A stretch of DNA of 64,000 bases from Legionella sp. GTDB lineage: Bacteria > Pseudomonadota > Gammaproteobacteria > Legionellales > Legionellaceae. Below, piece by piece: positions 16,889 through 26,216 of the stretch (its first letter is position 1; each line of letters begins with the position of its first letter). The DNA is taken from NCBI GenBank assembly GCA_017306715.1, contig JAFKHV010000008.1, positions 62,001-126,000 on the forward strand. The letters run 5' to 3'. The notes under the pieces were generated by a model. That model had not been told where the DNA came from. It ran no database searches and was given only the letters and a program-made list of their open reading frames with translations. Position numbers and translations under genes: made by a program.

Positions 16889-19090
16889 TCATGACAGTTT
16901 ATGACGTAAACGCAACGCATTGACAATCACTGACACGGAACTGAGTGCCATGGCAGTACCGGCTATAATCGGGTTAAGCAACAACCCTGTAAGTGGATAA
17001 AGAACGCCTGCCGCGACCGGCACGCCCAGTGCATTATAAAAAAAGGCAAAAAAGAGGTTTTGATGAATATTTTGTACCGTATGCACCGATAATTCGTAGG
17101 CTTCTAAAAGTTTGCTTAAATCACCTGATAATAAGGTCATGCCAGCGCTTTCAATCGCCACATCACTACCGGTTCCCATCGCAATGCCAATGTCGGCTTT
17201 TGCCAGCGCAATGGCATCATTAACCCCGTCCCCCACCATGGCAACCACATGTCCTTTTTGTTGCAGCTTGCGAATTACGTTGCTCTTTTCATCGGGCAGC
17301 ACCTCAGCAATGACTTCTTGAATACCAACTTGTTGGGCTACCGCTTTAGCTGTCATGGCATTATCACCGGTGAGCATGATGACTTGAATGCCCTTTTTTA
17401 TTAAGGAGGCGACCGCATGTTGGCTCGACTCTTTAATAGGGTCGGCTACCATAAAGACACCGGCTAATTGTTTATTGACCGTCATATAAATCACAGTAGC
17501 TCCCTCTTTTTGTGCTGTTAATGCCGCATCAGGAATCTCATCACCAGGAACAGACAACCAATGGGCATTGCCAATGGCAATAATCGCATCATTGATTTTG
17601 GCTTGAGCGCCTTTACCTCTGACTGCAATAAAATCTGTGGCCTCTTCCAAATTAATTTGGCGTTTTAGCGCTTCATCACGTAAGGCTTTAGCCAGTGGAT
17701 GTTCACTATGACGCTCAAGGGATGCCGCAAGACGCAGCAGTTCATCTTCTTGCCAATTCATACTTGGGATAATTTGGGTTAACGCTGGATGGCCTTGAGT
17801 CAATGTTCCTGTTTTATCCACAACAAGTGTGTCGACTTTTCGTAATAGCTCTAAAGAAGCTGCGTTTTTAATCAAGATACCACGTCGTGCGCCTTCACCA
17901 ATCCCCACCATGATTGACATAGGCGTTGCAAGCCCCAAAGCACAAGGGCAGGCAATAATCAGTACGGAAATAGCAGCAATTAGTCCATAACTTAAAGAAG
18001 GCTCAGGCCCTATTAAAAACCAGACGAGAAACGAAAGCCCTGCAATCCCTAAAACCAATGGCACAAACCAGGCTGAAACAGCATCAGCCAACCGTTGAAT
18101 AGGAGCTTGAGTGCGTTGCGCTTCGCTGACTTGGGTAATAATACGAGCAAGTAACGTATCTTTGCCCACCTGGGCGGCTTTTATAATGAAGCTTCCTTGT
18201 TGATTGAGGGTCCCGCCAATGACGTGATTGCCTATTTCTTTTGCAACAGGCATAGGCTCACCGGTTAGCATGGACTCATCGACATCGCTTTGACCCTGAA
18301 TCAACTCCCCATCAACCGGGATTTTTTCGCCCGGACGCACTAGTAATCTGTCCCCTACGCGCACCTCATCAAGCGTAATATCCTCATCTTTATCATGATC
18401 ATTTAATCGATGAGCGACTGTAGGATTTAAATGAAGCAACGCGCGAATAGCATCTCCTGTGCGTTCTCGCGCCTTCAACTCCAATACTTGACCTAAAAGC
18501 ACCAGAGTCGTAATGACTGCTGCCGCTTCGAAATATACCGGAATCATCCCATTTTCTTGCAAATGAAGGGGAAACCATTGGGGGAAAATAACTACTACTA
18601 AACTATACCCCCAGGCAATTCCCGTACCTAAGGCAATTAGAGTAAACATATTCAATCGTTGTGATCGAAGCGATTGCCAACCTCTAACGAAGAATGGCCA
18701 GCCGCAACCCCAAACCACCACGGTGGCAAGCATTGCTTGAAGCCATAAGGATAAAGGCACTGGAATCGATGCGCTCAACCAGCGTTCACCCATCGCTAAA
18801 ATCACAATGGGAATACTGGCGACAAATGCCACAATGAAGCGCCAAAACATGTCCTGATATTCAGGATTTTTTTGCTCTGTTAAACTCACTTGTTCAGGTT
18901 CAAGCGCCATGCCGCAAATGGGACAAGTTCCGGGTTTGTCTTGACGGATTTGCGGATGCATTGGGCAGGTATACATTGTAGTTCCTGTCTCTTTATCAAC
19001 ACTGGACGCAGGAGGGTTTTTATGTTGATGAGCGCAACAACTGTGCTCCTCTTTGGTGTGCTCAGTTTTGTGGTTATGTGTACTCATCAT
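16889..19090 (-). CDS. copA: Copper-translocating P1B-type ATPase
   Basis: 733 aa. The His/Cys-rich N-terminus ([10 protein letters not shown]) precedes a heavy-metal-binding domain, [24 protein letters not shown], in place of a ferredoxin-like CxxC domain. The membrane CPC metal site is in [15 protein letters not shown]. The phosphorylation motif DKTGTLT, the SEHPLAKAL His-Pro motif, MLTGDN and GDGVNDA are all intact, so it should be active. Expected to export Cu(I) (or Ag(I)) to the periplasm, feeding the Cus-like pump and the oxidase. GAGGTGA lies just before the ATG; csoR ends 5 nt upstream. Confidence 0.95.
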   Translation of the reverse strand: MMSTHNHKTEHTKEEHSCCAHQHKNPPASSVDKETGTTMYTCPMHPQIRQDKPGTCPICGMALEPEQVSLTEQKNPEYQDMFWRFIVAFVASIPIVILAMGERWLSASIPVPLSLWLQAMLATVVVWGCGWPFFVRGWQSLRSQRLNMFTLIALGTGIAWGYSLVVVIFPQWFPLHLQENGMIPVYFEAAAVITTLVLLGQVLELKARERTGDAIRALLHLNPTVAHRLNDHDKDEDITLDEVRVGDRLLVRPGEKIPVDGELIQGQSDVDESMLTGEPMPVAKEIGNHVIGGTLNQQGSFIIKAAQVGKDTLLARIITQVSEAQRTQAPIQRLADAVSAWFVPLVLGIAGLSFLVWFLIGPEPSLSYGLIAAISVLIIACPCALGLATPMSIMVGIGEGARRGILIKNAASLELLRKVDTLVVDKTGTLTQGHPALTQIIPSMNWQEDELLRLAASLERHSEHPLAKALRDEALKRQINLEEATDFIAVRGKGAQAKINDAIIAIGNAHWLSVPGDEIPDAALTAQKEGATVIYMTVNKQLAGVFMVADPIKESSQHAVASLIKKGIQVIMLTGDNAMTAKAVAQQVGIQEVIAEVLPDEKSNVIRKLQQKGHVVAMVGDGVNDAIALAKADIGIAMGTGSDVAIESAGMTLLSGDLSKLLEAYELSVHTVQNIHQNLFFAFFYNALGVPVAAGVLYPLTGLLLNPIIAGTAMALSSVSVIVNALRLRHKLS

Positions 19091-19095
19091 TCACC

Positions 19096-19371
19096 TCAAT
19101 CGTATTTTTTAAGCAAGCCCATTATTTCATCCATTTTTTCCTGACGCGATTCCTGACTGCCATGGCAAGCAACCTCATTAAGACAATTTAAAACATGGCG
19201 CTCAAGCACGCCGAGCTCAATTGTTTTTACAGCATTTCGAACAGCACGCAATTGCGACAAAATATCCACACAATAACGCTGCTCTTCAATCATCCGCTTA
19301 ATACCTTCAAGCTGACCTATAGCTCGATTAAGTCGGGATAATTCACTATGATGTTCAGGAAGTTTGGGCAT
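19096..19371 (-). CDS. csoR: CsoR-family copper-sensing repressor
   Basis: 91 aa, all-helical DUF156 protein. The metal-ligand triad is intact: Cys34 (QRYCVDIL), His59 and Cys63 (ERHVLNCLNE), the Cys-His-Cys pattern of Cu(I)-sensing CsoR rather than the His-rich RcnR pattern. It heads the operon and is followed by the copper ATPase. The 40-bp palindrome at 19383-19422 covers its promoter, so copper binding should release repression of the whole - strand operon. GGAG lies 8 nt before the ATG. Confidence 0.92.
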   Translation of the reverse strand: MPKLPEHHSELSRLNRAIGQLEGIKRMIEEQRYCVDILSQLRAVRNAVKTIELGVLERHVLNCLNEVACHGSQESRQEKMDEIMGLLKKYD

Positions 19372-19382
19372 GACATGTTCTC

Positions 19383-19422
19383 CAACATACCCTTATAGGT
19401 ATATACCTATAAGGGTATGTTG
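19383..19422. promoter_or_regulatory. 40-bp perfect palindrome: CsoR operator and promoter
   Basis: Left half CAACATACCCTTATAGGTAT is exactly complementary to the right half, with no spacer. CsoR operators are typically GC-tracted inverted repeats of the TACCC/GGGTA kind, as seen here. On the - strand, TTGACA (19426-19421) is followed after 17 nt by TATACC, so the promoter of csoR lies almost wholly inside the palindrome. Two nested repeats (ATACCC/GGGTAT and TATAGG/CCTATA) could seat two CsoR tetramers. Confidence 0.8.
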
Positions 19423-19503
19423 TCAATCAACCCATTAAAACTCAATGAGATACATTTCTAAAAAGATGACAACTAAGGATTGATAATCGTAAATATTCTA
19501 ATG

Positions 19504-20355
19504 TTAGTTTTTGGAGTGATTAGCGGCAGATAACGCATGGCTGTACAGACAAACAGAATTTTTGCTCTTCTTTTGCTTCGCCGCATAACAGGCAATATCG
19601 GCTTTTTTTATGACTTCATTGATGGAAGACGAGTGCTTATTCAACACTGCAATACCTATAGAACAACCAGTCAATTGCACGTTATCTTGGCTCAATTGCC
19701 TGGCTCTTCGGACAATATCCGAAGCAATTTTTTGAGCATCCTCAATCGCAATATGCTCCATTAGTACAATAAATTCATCCCCACCATAGCGGCAGACTAA
19801 ATCTTCTTTTCGTAAACGCCGTTTTAGGAGTTGAGTGAATTGCTGTAATGCTTTATCCCCTATGTCATGACCATGATTATCATTAATAGCTTTAAAACCA
19901 TCCATATCAATAAAGAGTATCACCAACATCCCCTCATCCAGTTTAATTTTCTGAAAACGGTGATTCAAAACCTCTAATAAATAATCTCGAGTTAAACACT
20001 CAGTCAAACTATCGAGTGTACTGCGCTGTTTTAATAATTCATACCGCAGGGTGATGTCATCCATTAACTCCATTTTATTCATGGTGTTCGTCATTAAATT
20101 GCAGGATAAATACACATAAACGCCTCCAAGAAGAAAGAGTGTGGCATACCAATAATTAAGACAATGGGGATCGTAATAAATGCCATAGACGATACAGCCG
20201 GCATAACTTAAAATAAAAAAAGCAATAAGTAACAGATAAGAAATCCATTGCACACGATAATAAAGGGTTTGTCGCAGTAATCTAAAAATTAAAAATGCGC
20301 CTGAACCAAGAAACCCAATGCCTAAAATAATCATACTGACCGGTATCAATAGCAT
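19504..20355 (-). CDS. Membrane diguanylate cyclase (GGDEF)
   Basis: 283 aa. Three or four N-terminal membrane helices (about residues 1-90) are followed by a GGDEF domain. The signature GGDEF is intact at 191-195 and an inhibitory RxxD site (RKED, 182-185) lies five residues upstream, so product-inhibited c-di-GMP synthesis is expected. FIDMDGFKAINDNHGHDIGDKAL is the metal and substrate-binding block. It has no EAL domain. It is not part of the copper operon, as csoR is 132 nt downstream with its own promoter. Confidence 0.9.
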   Translation of the reverse strand: MLLIPVSMIILGIGFLGSGAFLIFRLLRQTLYYRVQWISYLLLIAFFILSYAGCIVYGIYYDPHCLNYWYATLFLLGGVYVYLSCNLMTNTMNKMELMDDITLRYELLKQRSTLDSLTECLTRDYLLEVLNHRFQKIKLDEGMLVILFIDMDGFKAINDNHGHDIGDKALQQFTQLLKRRLRKEDLVCRYGGDEFIVLMEHIAIEDAQKIASDIVRRARQLSQDNVQLTGCSIGIAVLNKHSSSINEVIKKADIACYAAKQKKSKNSVCLYSHALSAANHSKN

Positions 20356-20509
20356 CTTATCAACTTAAATGTTTCTCTACTGAAAGCATAGTAGTAAGTC
20401 CTTATTTTTGCATTGCTCTTCAAATGAGGGGATGCATTGAGCCAAGAATGGGTGCTTATTAACTAAACCATTGACTCAGTCACAGGCCATAGATATTCTT
20501 AAATTATTC

Positions 20510-20773
20510 ATTCCACCAGTTGTCTATCGTACACAGTGACGAAGCATTGAAAAATTACCTGACTCATGAGATGTTAAAAGAATTGTTAACCTTAATGACT
20601 CAGGAACTTCCCATTTGATTTGGAATGCATGAAAAAAGCCTTGAGGCTTTTGATTATCCACTGATTGAAAAACAGCTCAGGATTATTTGATGTACTTTTA
20701 TAATCAGGAAGTAAGTACTATAGAAGAAACCATCACCTATATTGAGGGCTGGCTGCAAAGGGATACACCATGA
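20510..20773 (+). pseudogene. Decayed fragment, possibly Hpt domain of a hybrid kinase
   Basis: The + strand reads HSDEALKNYLTHEMLKEL and LTLMTQELP, then a stop; a continuation needs a frame change (DLECMKKAL) and another back (EAFDYPLIEKQLRI) before a further stop. This resembles the helices of histidine phosphotransfer domains, with the active-site His region lost after EKQL. A 27-codon frame at 20690-20773 (YFYNQEVSTIEETITYIEGW) may be its tail; it overlaps the next gene as ATGA. Assignment is tentative. Confidence 0.35.
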
Positions 20774-21060
20774 ATAAAAAATTGTTTTATACACTGGAGC
20801 GCGAGTGTTTAATTTATTTATCCAGAAAAGAGGTGACCCAAGAACTGCTTCGCCCGCTAATTAACGAATTTCTTTCCACACAACCAGAGCATCTACTGTT
20901 AATCCTGGCCAAAGAAGAGCAAACGACTGATGCAGTCAGTGATGTAATCGCCCATCAATTCACCGATGCCCATGATATTTTAATTCATCGAGTGATACAC
21001 CACCTTAACGACCTGCTTTATGAAACCATCAAGCCTTATTATTTCCAGAATAAATGCTAA
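20770..21060 (+). CDS. Hypothetical protein, 96 aa
   Basis: Predicted helical and soluble (RPLINEFLSTQPEHLLLILAKEE; HRVIHHLNDLLYETIKPYYF). Not recognised. Its start overlaps the stop of the 27-codon frame upstream (ATGA), suggesting translational coupling to whatever the upstream region once encoded. No clear own ribosome-binding site beyond AAAGGGA about 5 nt before the ATG. Confidence 0.55.
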   Translation: MNKKLFYTLERECLIYLSRKEVTQELLRPLINEFLSTQPEHLLLILAKEEQTTDAVSDVIAHQFTDAHDILIHRVIHHLNDLLYETIKPYYFQNKC

Positions 21061-21106
21061 TAAAAATCCACTCATCTCCTGATAACAAAAGCCATCAGGA
21101 ATCAGT

Positions 21107-21310
21107 TTATGTCTTCCCCTTCTCTTTCTTTAATTGTTCCTGTTTTCTTAAATAAATTTCCTGCCTGTTAATGCTCACCTGTTTAGGCGCATCAATTCCC
21201 AATTTAAAATTTCCAGGTTCATGAGTTTTAAAAGGGGTAATCACCACCTTTTGATTGTTCTCTAACGTAATAATTAACTCAGATTCAAAAGCTACTGTTC
21301 TTATTTCCAT
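21107..21310 (-). CDS. Divergent CsrA-like protein
   Basis: 67 aa. The second half follows CsrA closely: FKLGIDAPKQVSINRQEIYLRKQEQLKKE, corresponding to the RIGVNAPKEVAVHREEI region, with the RNA-contacting Arg of the NRQEI block. The first strand differs: MEIRTVAFESELIITL in place of MLILTRRVGETLMIG, so one side of the RNA-binding surface is changed. It may bind different RNA targets or act as a CsrA antagonist. It precedes neither a T4SS nor the lvr cluster, unlike the copy at 35248. Confidence 0.65.
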   Translation of the reverse strand: MEIRTVAFESELIITLENNQKVVITPFKTHEPGNFKLGIDAPKQVSINRQEIYLRKQEQLKKEKGKT

Positions 21311-21356
21311 ATTGGTTTACTCGTTTTAGTTCAAAATAATTGCAAAAAAACACCGG

Positions 21357-22571
21357 TTATACTACAGCAACCATCTGTGTCCTATGGGTAGAAGCAGGAA
21401 AAAATGGAGGTTCTTTTTTAATTGCATAAAACCCATTAAGGCTTGGCTTAACCTCATTACTGAACTCCTGCACCTCATTGGATTGTTCTGCATCCAGTTG
21501 CTCCAGACGAATAATCTGTTGTTCCTGCCTGTCTAACAATGTGCGATACCTTTGATTGCTTTGTTCTAATTGTTTCGTAACCACTGCGAGTTTGCGTTCG
21601 GCCTCACATATTCGTTCCGCAACTTGATCAAAACTTTTTTCTTTATTGGTAAGAAACTCATTGAGTCTTAATTGAAATGAAGTTCTTTGTTCTTCATCTG
21701 CAATGACCGTTTTTGATAAGGCCTCCACGGTACTTCTCAGAACGAGGGTAATCGATTGTGCCTGGTCAACCTCTTTACCCATTTTTAGTTTAATGTCTTC
21801 AAGTTCTTTAATTTTATCAGATAGCTGATTCTGATTGTCTTTATACGCCAGAACAACCTGCTCTAATTCCTTTTGAGTGTTTTCTAAAACTTGAGACTGT
21901 TCCTCAATAGAGCCTTTAAGCGTTTTGGCAGTCAATTCGAGTTCAATCTGAGTTGCACGCAGTGCCTTTTCGGTATCATTCAATTCACTGATTTGTGACT
22001 TTAATGTCTTAATTTGCTCACAAAATTGTTGAACACTCTCGGTTAGACGTTCATTTTCTTTCTGAAATGCATCAATTTCAATGGCCAGTTGTTCGCGCAA
22101 GAGGTCTAAAGTTGAAATAACGGTATCCAGCAGCTCAACAAGACTTGAAATTCCTGCATTTAATTGTTCGCTATTGTCTGTATTTTGACTCTGATGATTA
22201 TCCAAAAGGAAACTGCTTGCTGTATAAACAATTGCTGTAACAATACTGAGCGTAATAAGGGCTGCAAGATTTGCCATGAGCCCAGTCAACAAAAGAGGTA
22301 CGGTAAGCACTGCACCTGCGGTAATTTTTTGCCATAAAGGGATTTTATTCCACAAATTGGCAGCCCTCGATAATAGACTTGGATTTTGGTTCATCGCTTG
22401 AATCAATTGATTCAGATCTACCTTGATTTTCTGTATTTTATTTTGAGTCGTTACAATCTTCTCAAAACGTTCTTTATCTTTTTTTGTTTTCTGAGCGCGA
22501 GTGTCCTGCTCCATGTCTTCTGATTGATGGATATCAGAAGCCAACTCAAGTTCCACTTTTTGATACGACAT
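21357..22571 (-). CDS. Long coiled-coil inner-membrane protein
   Basis: 404 aa. Two adjacent hydrophobic segments (about residues 80-125: ITAGAVLTVPLLLTGLMANL and AALITLSIVTAIVYTASSFLL) form a likely membrane hairpin. They are followed by some 220 residues of coiled coil (ELTAKTLKGSIEEQSQVLENTQ; heptads of L, E, Q and K). The N-terminus is charged. No enzyme motif. Similar layouts occur in Legionella proteins of unknown role, including secreted effectors, but nothing here identifies it as one. It stands alone. Confidence 0.65.
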   Translation of the reverse strand: MSYQKVELELASDIHQSEDMEQDTRAQKTKKDKERFEKIVTTQNKIQKIKVDLNQLIQAMNQNPSLLSRAANLWNKIPLWQKITAGAVLTVPLLLTGLMANLAALITLSIVTAIVYTASSFLLDNHQSQNTDNSEQLNAGISSLVELLDTVISTLDLLREQLAIEIDAFQKENERLTESVQQFCEQIKTLKSQISELNDTEKALRATQIELELTAKTLKGSIEEQSQVLENTQKELEQVVLAYKDNQNQLSDKIKELEDIKLKMGKEVDQAQSITLVLRSTVEALSKTVIADEEQRTSFQLRLNEFLTNKEKSFDQVAERICEAERKLAVVTKQLEQSNQRYRTLLDRQEQQIIRLEQLDAEQSNEVQEFSNEVKPSLNGFYAIKKEPPFFPASTHRTQMVAVV

Positions 22572-22978
22572 GATTCTTCCTTACAACGAATGGGTCATCC
22601 ATTTTTTTTAAATCGAAATGGTGTCACCTGATTATCAGAGTAAGATTACGATAAGCAGGGTAACGGATAACCTCTTAATTATTGAGTTAATTACCAGTAC
22701 CTTTTTTACGTATTGGATTGAGGTGTATCTGCGGTTTTTGAAGCAGCGTATAAAAACCGTGAAAATAAGGTCTTAAGGTTGCTTATTGAGGGGGAAAATT
22801 GATTTTTAATATTCAGAATGTTACTCATTACCACGTTTCCTTAATTTGGTTTGAAACAACAATCAACCGAGTGCTTTTCCTTCGAACGGTTAAATCTTGG
22901 TCATTCTATCGAATAAATTGTGTTCAGTCATTCTTTTTTTAGTGACCCACTTTTATTGATGATATTACAGGCTTTAGG
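22572..22978. other. Non-coding gap
   Basis: AT-rich sequence between two - strand genes. No reading frame, repeat or RNA motif was recognised; it probably holds the promoter of the coiled-coil gene and the end of the 437-aa gene's transcript. Confidence 0.4.
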
Positions 22979-24292
22979 TTATCTAAATGGATGTTTTTTT
23001 GGATCCCACCAACCACCAAGCGGTTCGTTTTCATCAAAATACTCATGCACTTTTTTAAAGGAATATTGAGACAATTGTTCATATTCTGATTGGGGTAACA
23101 ACATATAGTCTTCTTCATCATCAATAATAGAGTTCAGCATCACTCCGACCAGGTGGCATCCATGCCATTTTGCACGGGTAGTTCGATTTTTTCTTTTGGT
23201 GTTTTTATGACACCGTGCGGCAAAGGACTTCACTTCATCGTTCAAGAAGGCATCAAGGTAATGGAAGGTTTTGTAAGCCAGCTGAACATGGTTTGGGTGA
23301 CCTGCAAACACGGTAGGTTGTCTATTTCCTGCGGTAATGGAGGCCGTGGTACAGCCAAAGATGTATCCTAAAAGAAAAATCAGTTCATCCTCGTAATCAT
23401 CCATGGTGAGATTACCTACGTTAAACCCCTTACTGATCTCAAAGAGTTCAGGATTAAACTTTTGAGAAAAGAGTTTTTGATTTAAGAGTTCATGACGGAT
23501 TGAAAGCAGATGTGGTCCAATCTGGTGGCAATTGTCTTCGGTTAGGTAATAATTAATCGTTTTATTAAAGGTGTCCAGTAATTTTTCGTCTGGTTTTTTA
23601 ATAGTAAGACGCTCAATATATTTGCGGTATTTTTTATAGGACTCATTGGTTCTAAAATCATAGCCCTCGGGTTTACGTGGCCATTCGCGTACTTCTTCAA
23701 AATCAAAGAAATCAAACTCAGTGTCTGACTCTTCCTCGTCTGATGACTTATCAAGTTCATCACCAAACAAGGAAATGACATTGGTGTTGCCAAGAGCTAC
23801 TGATGTTATCACTGGGATTGACAAACCAGTTGGTTTTGGATTGATGTTACTAGGTTTTAATGTGTCCGTGTTTATCGATGGTCTAATTGATTCAGTATTT
23901 TTGTCTCGCAGTACGGTACAGCCATCCACTATCGCCTGTGAGAGACTGATATTTTTTTGATGTGCGATTTCTTTTAATGCGTTATAAGCTTCATCACTGA
24001 TGGTGATAGTACGCAGAGTTTTCTCGACCAGATATTTTTTTTGATTCAGAGCACGATAACAGCGACTAAAAGCTTGAGGATCTACGAATTCATCAAGCCA
24101 TAATTGAAACAAGCGGACTGTTTCTTCATCATGTGCTGTGTTTTTGAGTTCAGCAAAGGCTTGGATTGCTTTTATTTTCACCAAATTGTTCGTCTCTTCA
24201 GTCATAAATCGATTATTTTGAATGGCACGTTCAAAATAGTGATAACAAGATACATAGTCATCCAGGGATACTTTGCGCTTTTTATTGGCCAT
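22979..24292 (-). CDS. 437-aa protein with ribbon-helix-helix-like segment
   Basis: Three parts are visible. Residues 1-95 are helical with an aromatic-rich start (DDYVSCYHYFERAIQNNRF). Residues about 95-130 read LRTITISDEAYNALKEIAHQKNISLSQAIVDG, the pattern of a ribbon-helix-helix DNA-binding segment. An acidic, Pro/Ser-rich linker follows to about 215. The C-terminal part (LLGYIFGCTTASITAGNRQPTVFAGHPNHVQLAYKTFHYLD) resembles the DUF7168 region of DUF2786 proteins. It lies next to the replication origin on the same strand as repA, so a role in maintenance is possible. Function not established. Confidence 0.6.
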   Translation of the reverse strand: MANKKRKVSLDDYVSCYHYFERAIQNNRFMTEETNNLVKIKAIQAFAELKNTAHDEETVRLFQLWLDEFVDPQAFSRCYRALNQKKYLVEKTLRTITISDEAYNALKEIAHQKNISLSQAIVDGCTVLRDKNTESIRPSINTDTLKPSNINPKPTGLSIPVITSVALGNTNVISLFGDELDKSSDEEESDTEFDFFDFEEVREWPRKPEGYDFRTNESYKKYRKYIERLTIKKPDEKLLDTFNKTINYYLTEDNCHQIGPHLLSIRHELLNQKLFSQKFNPELFEISKGFNVGNLTMDDYEDELIFLLGYIFGCTTASITAGNRQPTVFAGHPNHVQLAYKTFHYLDAFLNDEVKSFAARCHKNTKRKNRTTRAKWHGCHLVGVMLNSIIDDEEDYMLLPQSEYEQLSQYSFKKVHEYFDENEPLGGWWDPKKHPFR

Positions 24293-24725
24293 AGTTTATA
24301 AAGCTCTATAGTAATTATTGAAGGCAGTTTATTGATAACCATTGAATTTATCAATAGTTGATACATTAGATATGTTTAATTTGGGTTTTACACCTGTTTG
24401 TATTTACCATCTGTTGATAAATTTCTTTTATCAATTAGCTCCCCGGCCGTGATCTTGGTAAAAAAGGGTTATGTTTAACTTTTAATCTTAACAAGAGCGT
24501 TCTAATGAATTAGTTAATTACTATTTCATTTTACTATTGCTCTCATTGAGTACACTTTCGCCTTGTTCTTAAGTCCTTATAGTTATTGCCTTAATTCAAT
24601 CTATTCACATGGTTATCCCCTAAAAGTGTGGATAAGAATATGTTCATATTTTGCCCACCTGCCTTTGATTTTGGAGCTTAGGAGCATTTAATAGTTATGA
24701 GCGAAGCGAATTCATTTAAAGCAGG

Positions 24726-24924
24726 TTAAAAGAAAGATTTAGATTTGTGCCTCGTCATTCATCGCTCAGTCGCAAAAATAAAAATAACGGAGTATTTTAT
24801 TAAGAACAATGAGGAACGGAGCGCGCGAAGCGCGTGAGTAGTCATTGTTCTTAATAAAATGCGGAGTTATCTTTTATTGCGATTGAGTGATGGGTGATGA
24901 GGCAATCGATCTTTAATTATTGCT
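24726..24924. repeat. Long imperfect palindrome in origin region
   Basis: Perfect inner arms TTTTATTAAGAACAATGA (24795-24812) and its complement (24842-24859). Both sides continue with lower identity: GTGCCTCGTCATTCATCGCT on the left matches the complement of the GATTGAGTGATGGGTGATGA side on the right. The centre holds a GC-rich mini-hairpin CGCGC-GAA-GCGCG. It could form a large cruciform or act as a single-strand initiation or termination structure. Confidence 0.65.
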
Positions 24925-25023
24925 TTGTTTGTTTTTTTATTTGATTATTGGCCATAGGCCAATTCCTTTTAATAAAAAATAAGTTTAAATGATTGATGAG
25001 CGTAGCGAATTCCTTATTATTAA

Positions 25024-25050
25024 TTATCCACAGTAATGTTCTGTGGATAA
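25024..25050. promoter_or_regulatory. Inverted pair of perfect DnaA boxes
   Basis: TTATCCACA at 25024-25032 and TGTGGATAA at 25042-25050 match the DnaA-box consensus exactly and face each other across 9 nt. A third exact box is at 24627-24635. Confidence 0.8.
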
Positions 25051-25327
25051 TATTCAAGAAGTTTTAAATGGGACTATAAGTAAGAGCGGACACTTAAAAG
25101 CTATTCTATAAGACACTTAAATGTCATTGTGACAAAAAAGATACAGCGGATTTTATTAAAAATGGTGGTTTATTCCATATAACTCACATGTTTTTCAGGT
25201 AATAAACGCTCTTTTCCACTCTAATTATAGATAATGATAAAAATCAGGGGTTGTGAGGCATTTTAATGGTGCTGGGGGTATAGAGGGGCATCTCTGATAA
25301 ACAAAGGTAAAGATAGGTTACGGCGCC

Positions 25328-26170
25328 CTATTCCTGCAATTTGTGGCGGCGTAGAAGGGATTCTCTTCGTCTGCGTTCTTTTTCAAGCAACCGCTCTTCT
25401 GCTTTCTGCTCACTCTTAAGCATGTCTTTCATCACATCAATATGAGTTTTAGCATTCCCTTGAGGAGCTATAAAATCAAGAATATTACGCGCGGCAGCCT
25501 GAGACTCCTGAGCATTGGCAATAAAGGTGCTTCGCTTCTTATTAAGCCGTTTACGCGCCAGAGCGCGCTGTGCAGACAGTGCCTGAAGATTAATGTTGCA
25601 TGCCTTAAAAAAAGCGGGTGTTAGGCATTTTACTGCAGCAAGACCAATAAAGCGCTCTTTGCCTTCCTCTAGTTTGACATCAAAACGCTCGATCATTTTT
25701 AAATAGCCTGCACGCACCAGTAATTTAATAGCGCGTTGTGCGCGCTTTAAACCAATTCCGGCCTTATCAGCAAGAAATTCGATGGTAAGGGAGCGAAATC
25801 CTTCACTTGCATGAGGTACACCCACTCTAAGGCTTGCCAGTTCCGTGTAATGTAATAAGACCTGAGCAATACTTGCCAGAGCTTCACGTGCCTCCGAGCG
25901 CTGCTGGCGTGTTGAATTGCGGCGCATACGGATTTCTTTAAAATAGGCTGTGGGTAGCCCATAGTAACGCCGCCAGGCATCAATTGCCCAGGTAATTATT
26001 TTGGGGCGTTCCTTATGTTCCTGTGGCTTTTGAAAAAAACGCGGGGACTCAGGATCATGGCCGCACCAGTTACCCTGACGCACCACCCCTGCCCTTCTAG
26101 AGCTGTAGCTTGTGTCTGTTGATTTCTTTATGAAATCAATGCAATCCATCACTGACGCACTTTCTTGCAT
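25328..26170 (-). CDS. repA: Plasmid replication initiator, RepA (IncFII-like family)
   Basis: 280 aa, basic. The winged-helix-like region RRNSTRQQRSEAREALASIA, then SLTIEFLADKAGIGLKRAQRAIKLLVRAGYLKMIERFD, parallels the RepA block of IncFII plasmids (RRRAIDALL, then SITRATRALTFLSELGLITY). A highly charged C-terminal tail (ERLLEKERRRRESLLRRHK) is typical of the family. AAGGA lies 11 nt before the ATG. The origin-like region is downstream and a possible antisense control RNA is upstream, the IncFII arrangement. Confidence 0.8.
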   Translation of the reverse strand: MQESASVMDCIDFIKKSTDTSYSSRRAGVVRQGNWCGHDPESPRFFQKPQEHKERPKIITWAIDAWRRYYGLPTAYFKEIRMRRNSTRQQRSEAREALASIAQVLLHYTELASLRVGVPHASEGFRSLTIEFLADKAGIGLKRAQRAIKLLVRAGYLKMIERFDVKLEEGKERFIGLAAVKCLTPAFFKACNINLQALSAQRALARKRLNKKRSTFIANAQESQAAARNILDFIAPQGNAKTHIDVMKDMLKSEQKAEERLLEKERRRRESLLRRHKLQE

Positions 26171-26216
26171 GCGTGTAATATCCTTAGCGGTAGCTAATTA
26201 TTGACTAATCAATTAC

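Larger units (their letters stand above)
24293..25327. other. Candidate vegetative replication origin (oriV)
   Basis: A 1-kb gene-free region directly downstream of repA, where IncFII-type replicons keep their origin. It holds three perfect DnaA boxes (TTATCCACA or its complement) at 24627-24635, 25024-25032 and 25042-25050; the last two form an inverted pair. Other contents: a long imperfect palindrome (24726-24924), a 17-bp near-direct repeat (ATGAGCGAAGCGAATTC at 24697 and ATGAGCGTAGCGAATTC at 24996) and AT-rich tracts suitable for melting. Confidence 0.65.

Noticed and set aside
21357..22571. Type IVB secretion effector
   Set aside because: Coiled coil and membrane hairpin are compatible with a Legionella effector but no C-terminal secretion pattern or effector domain could be recognised.
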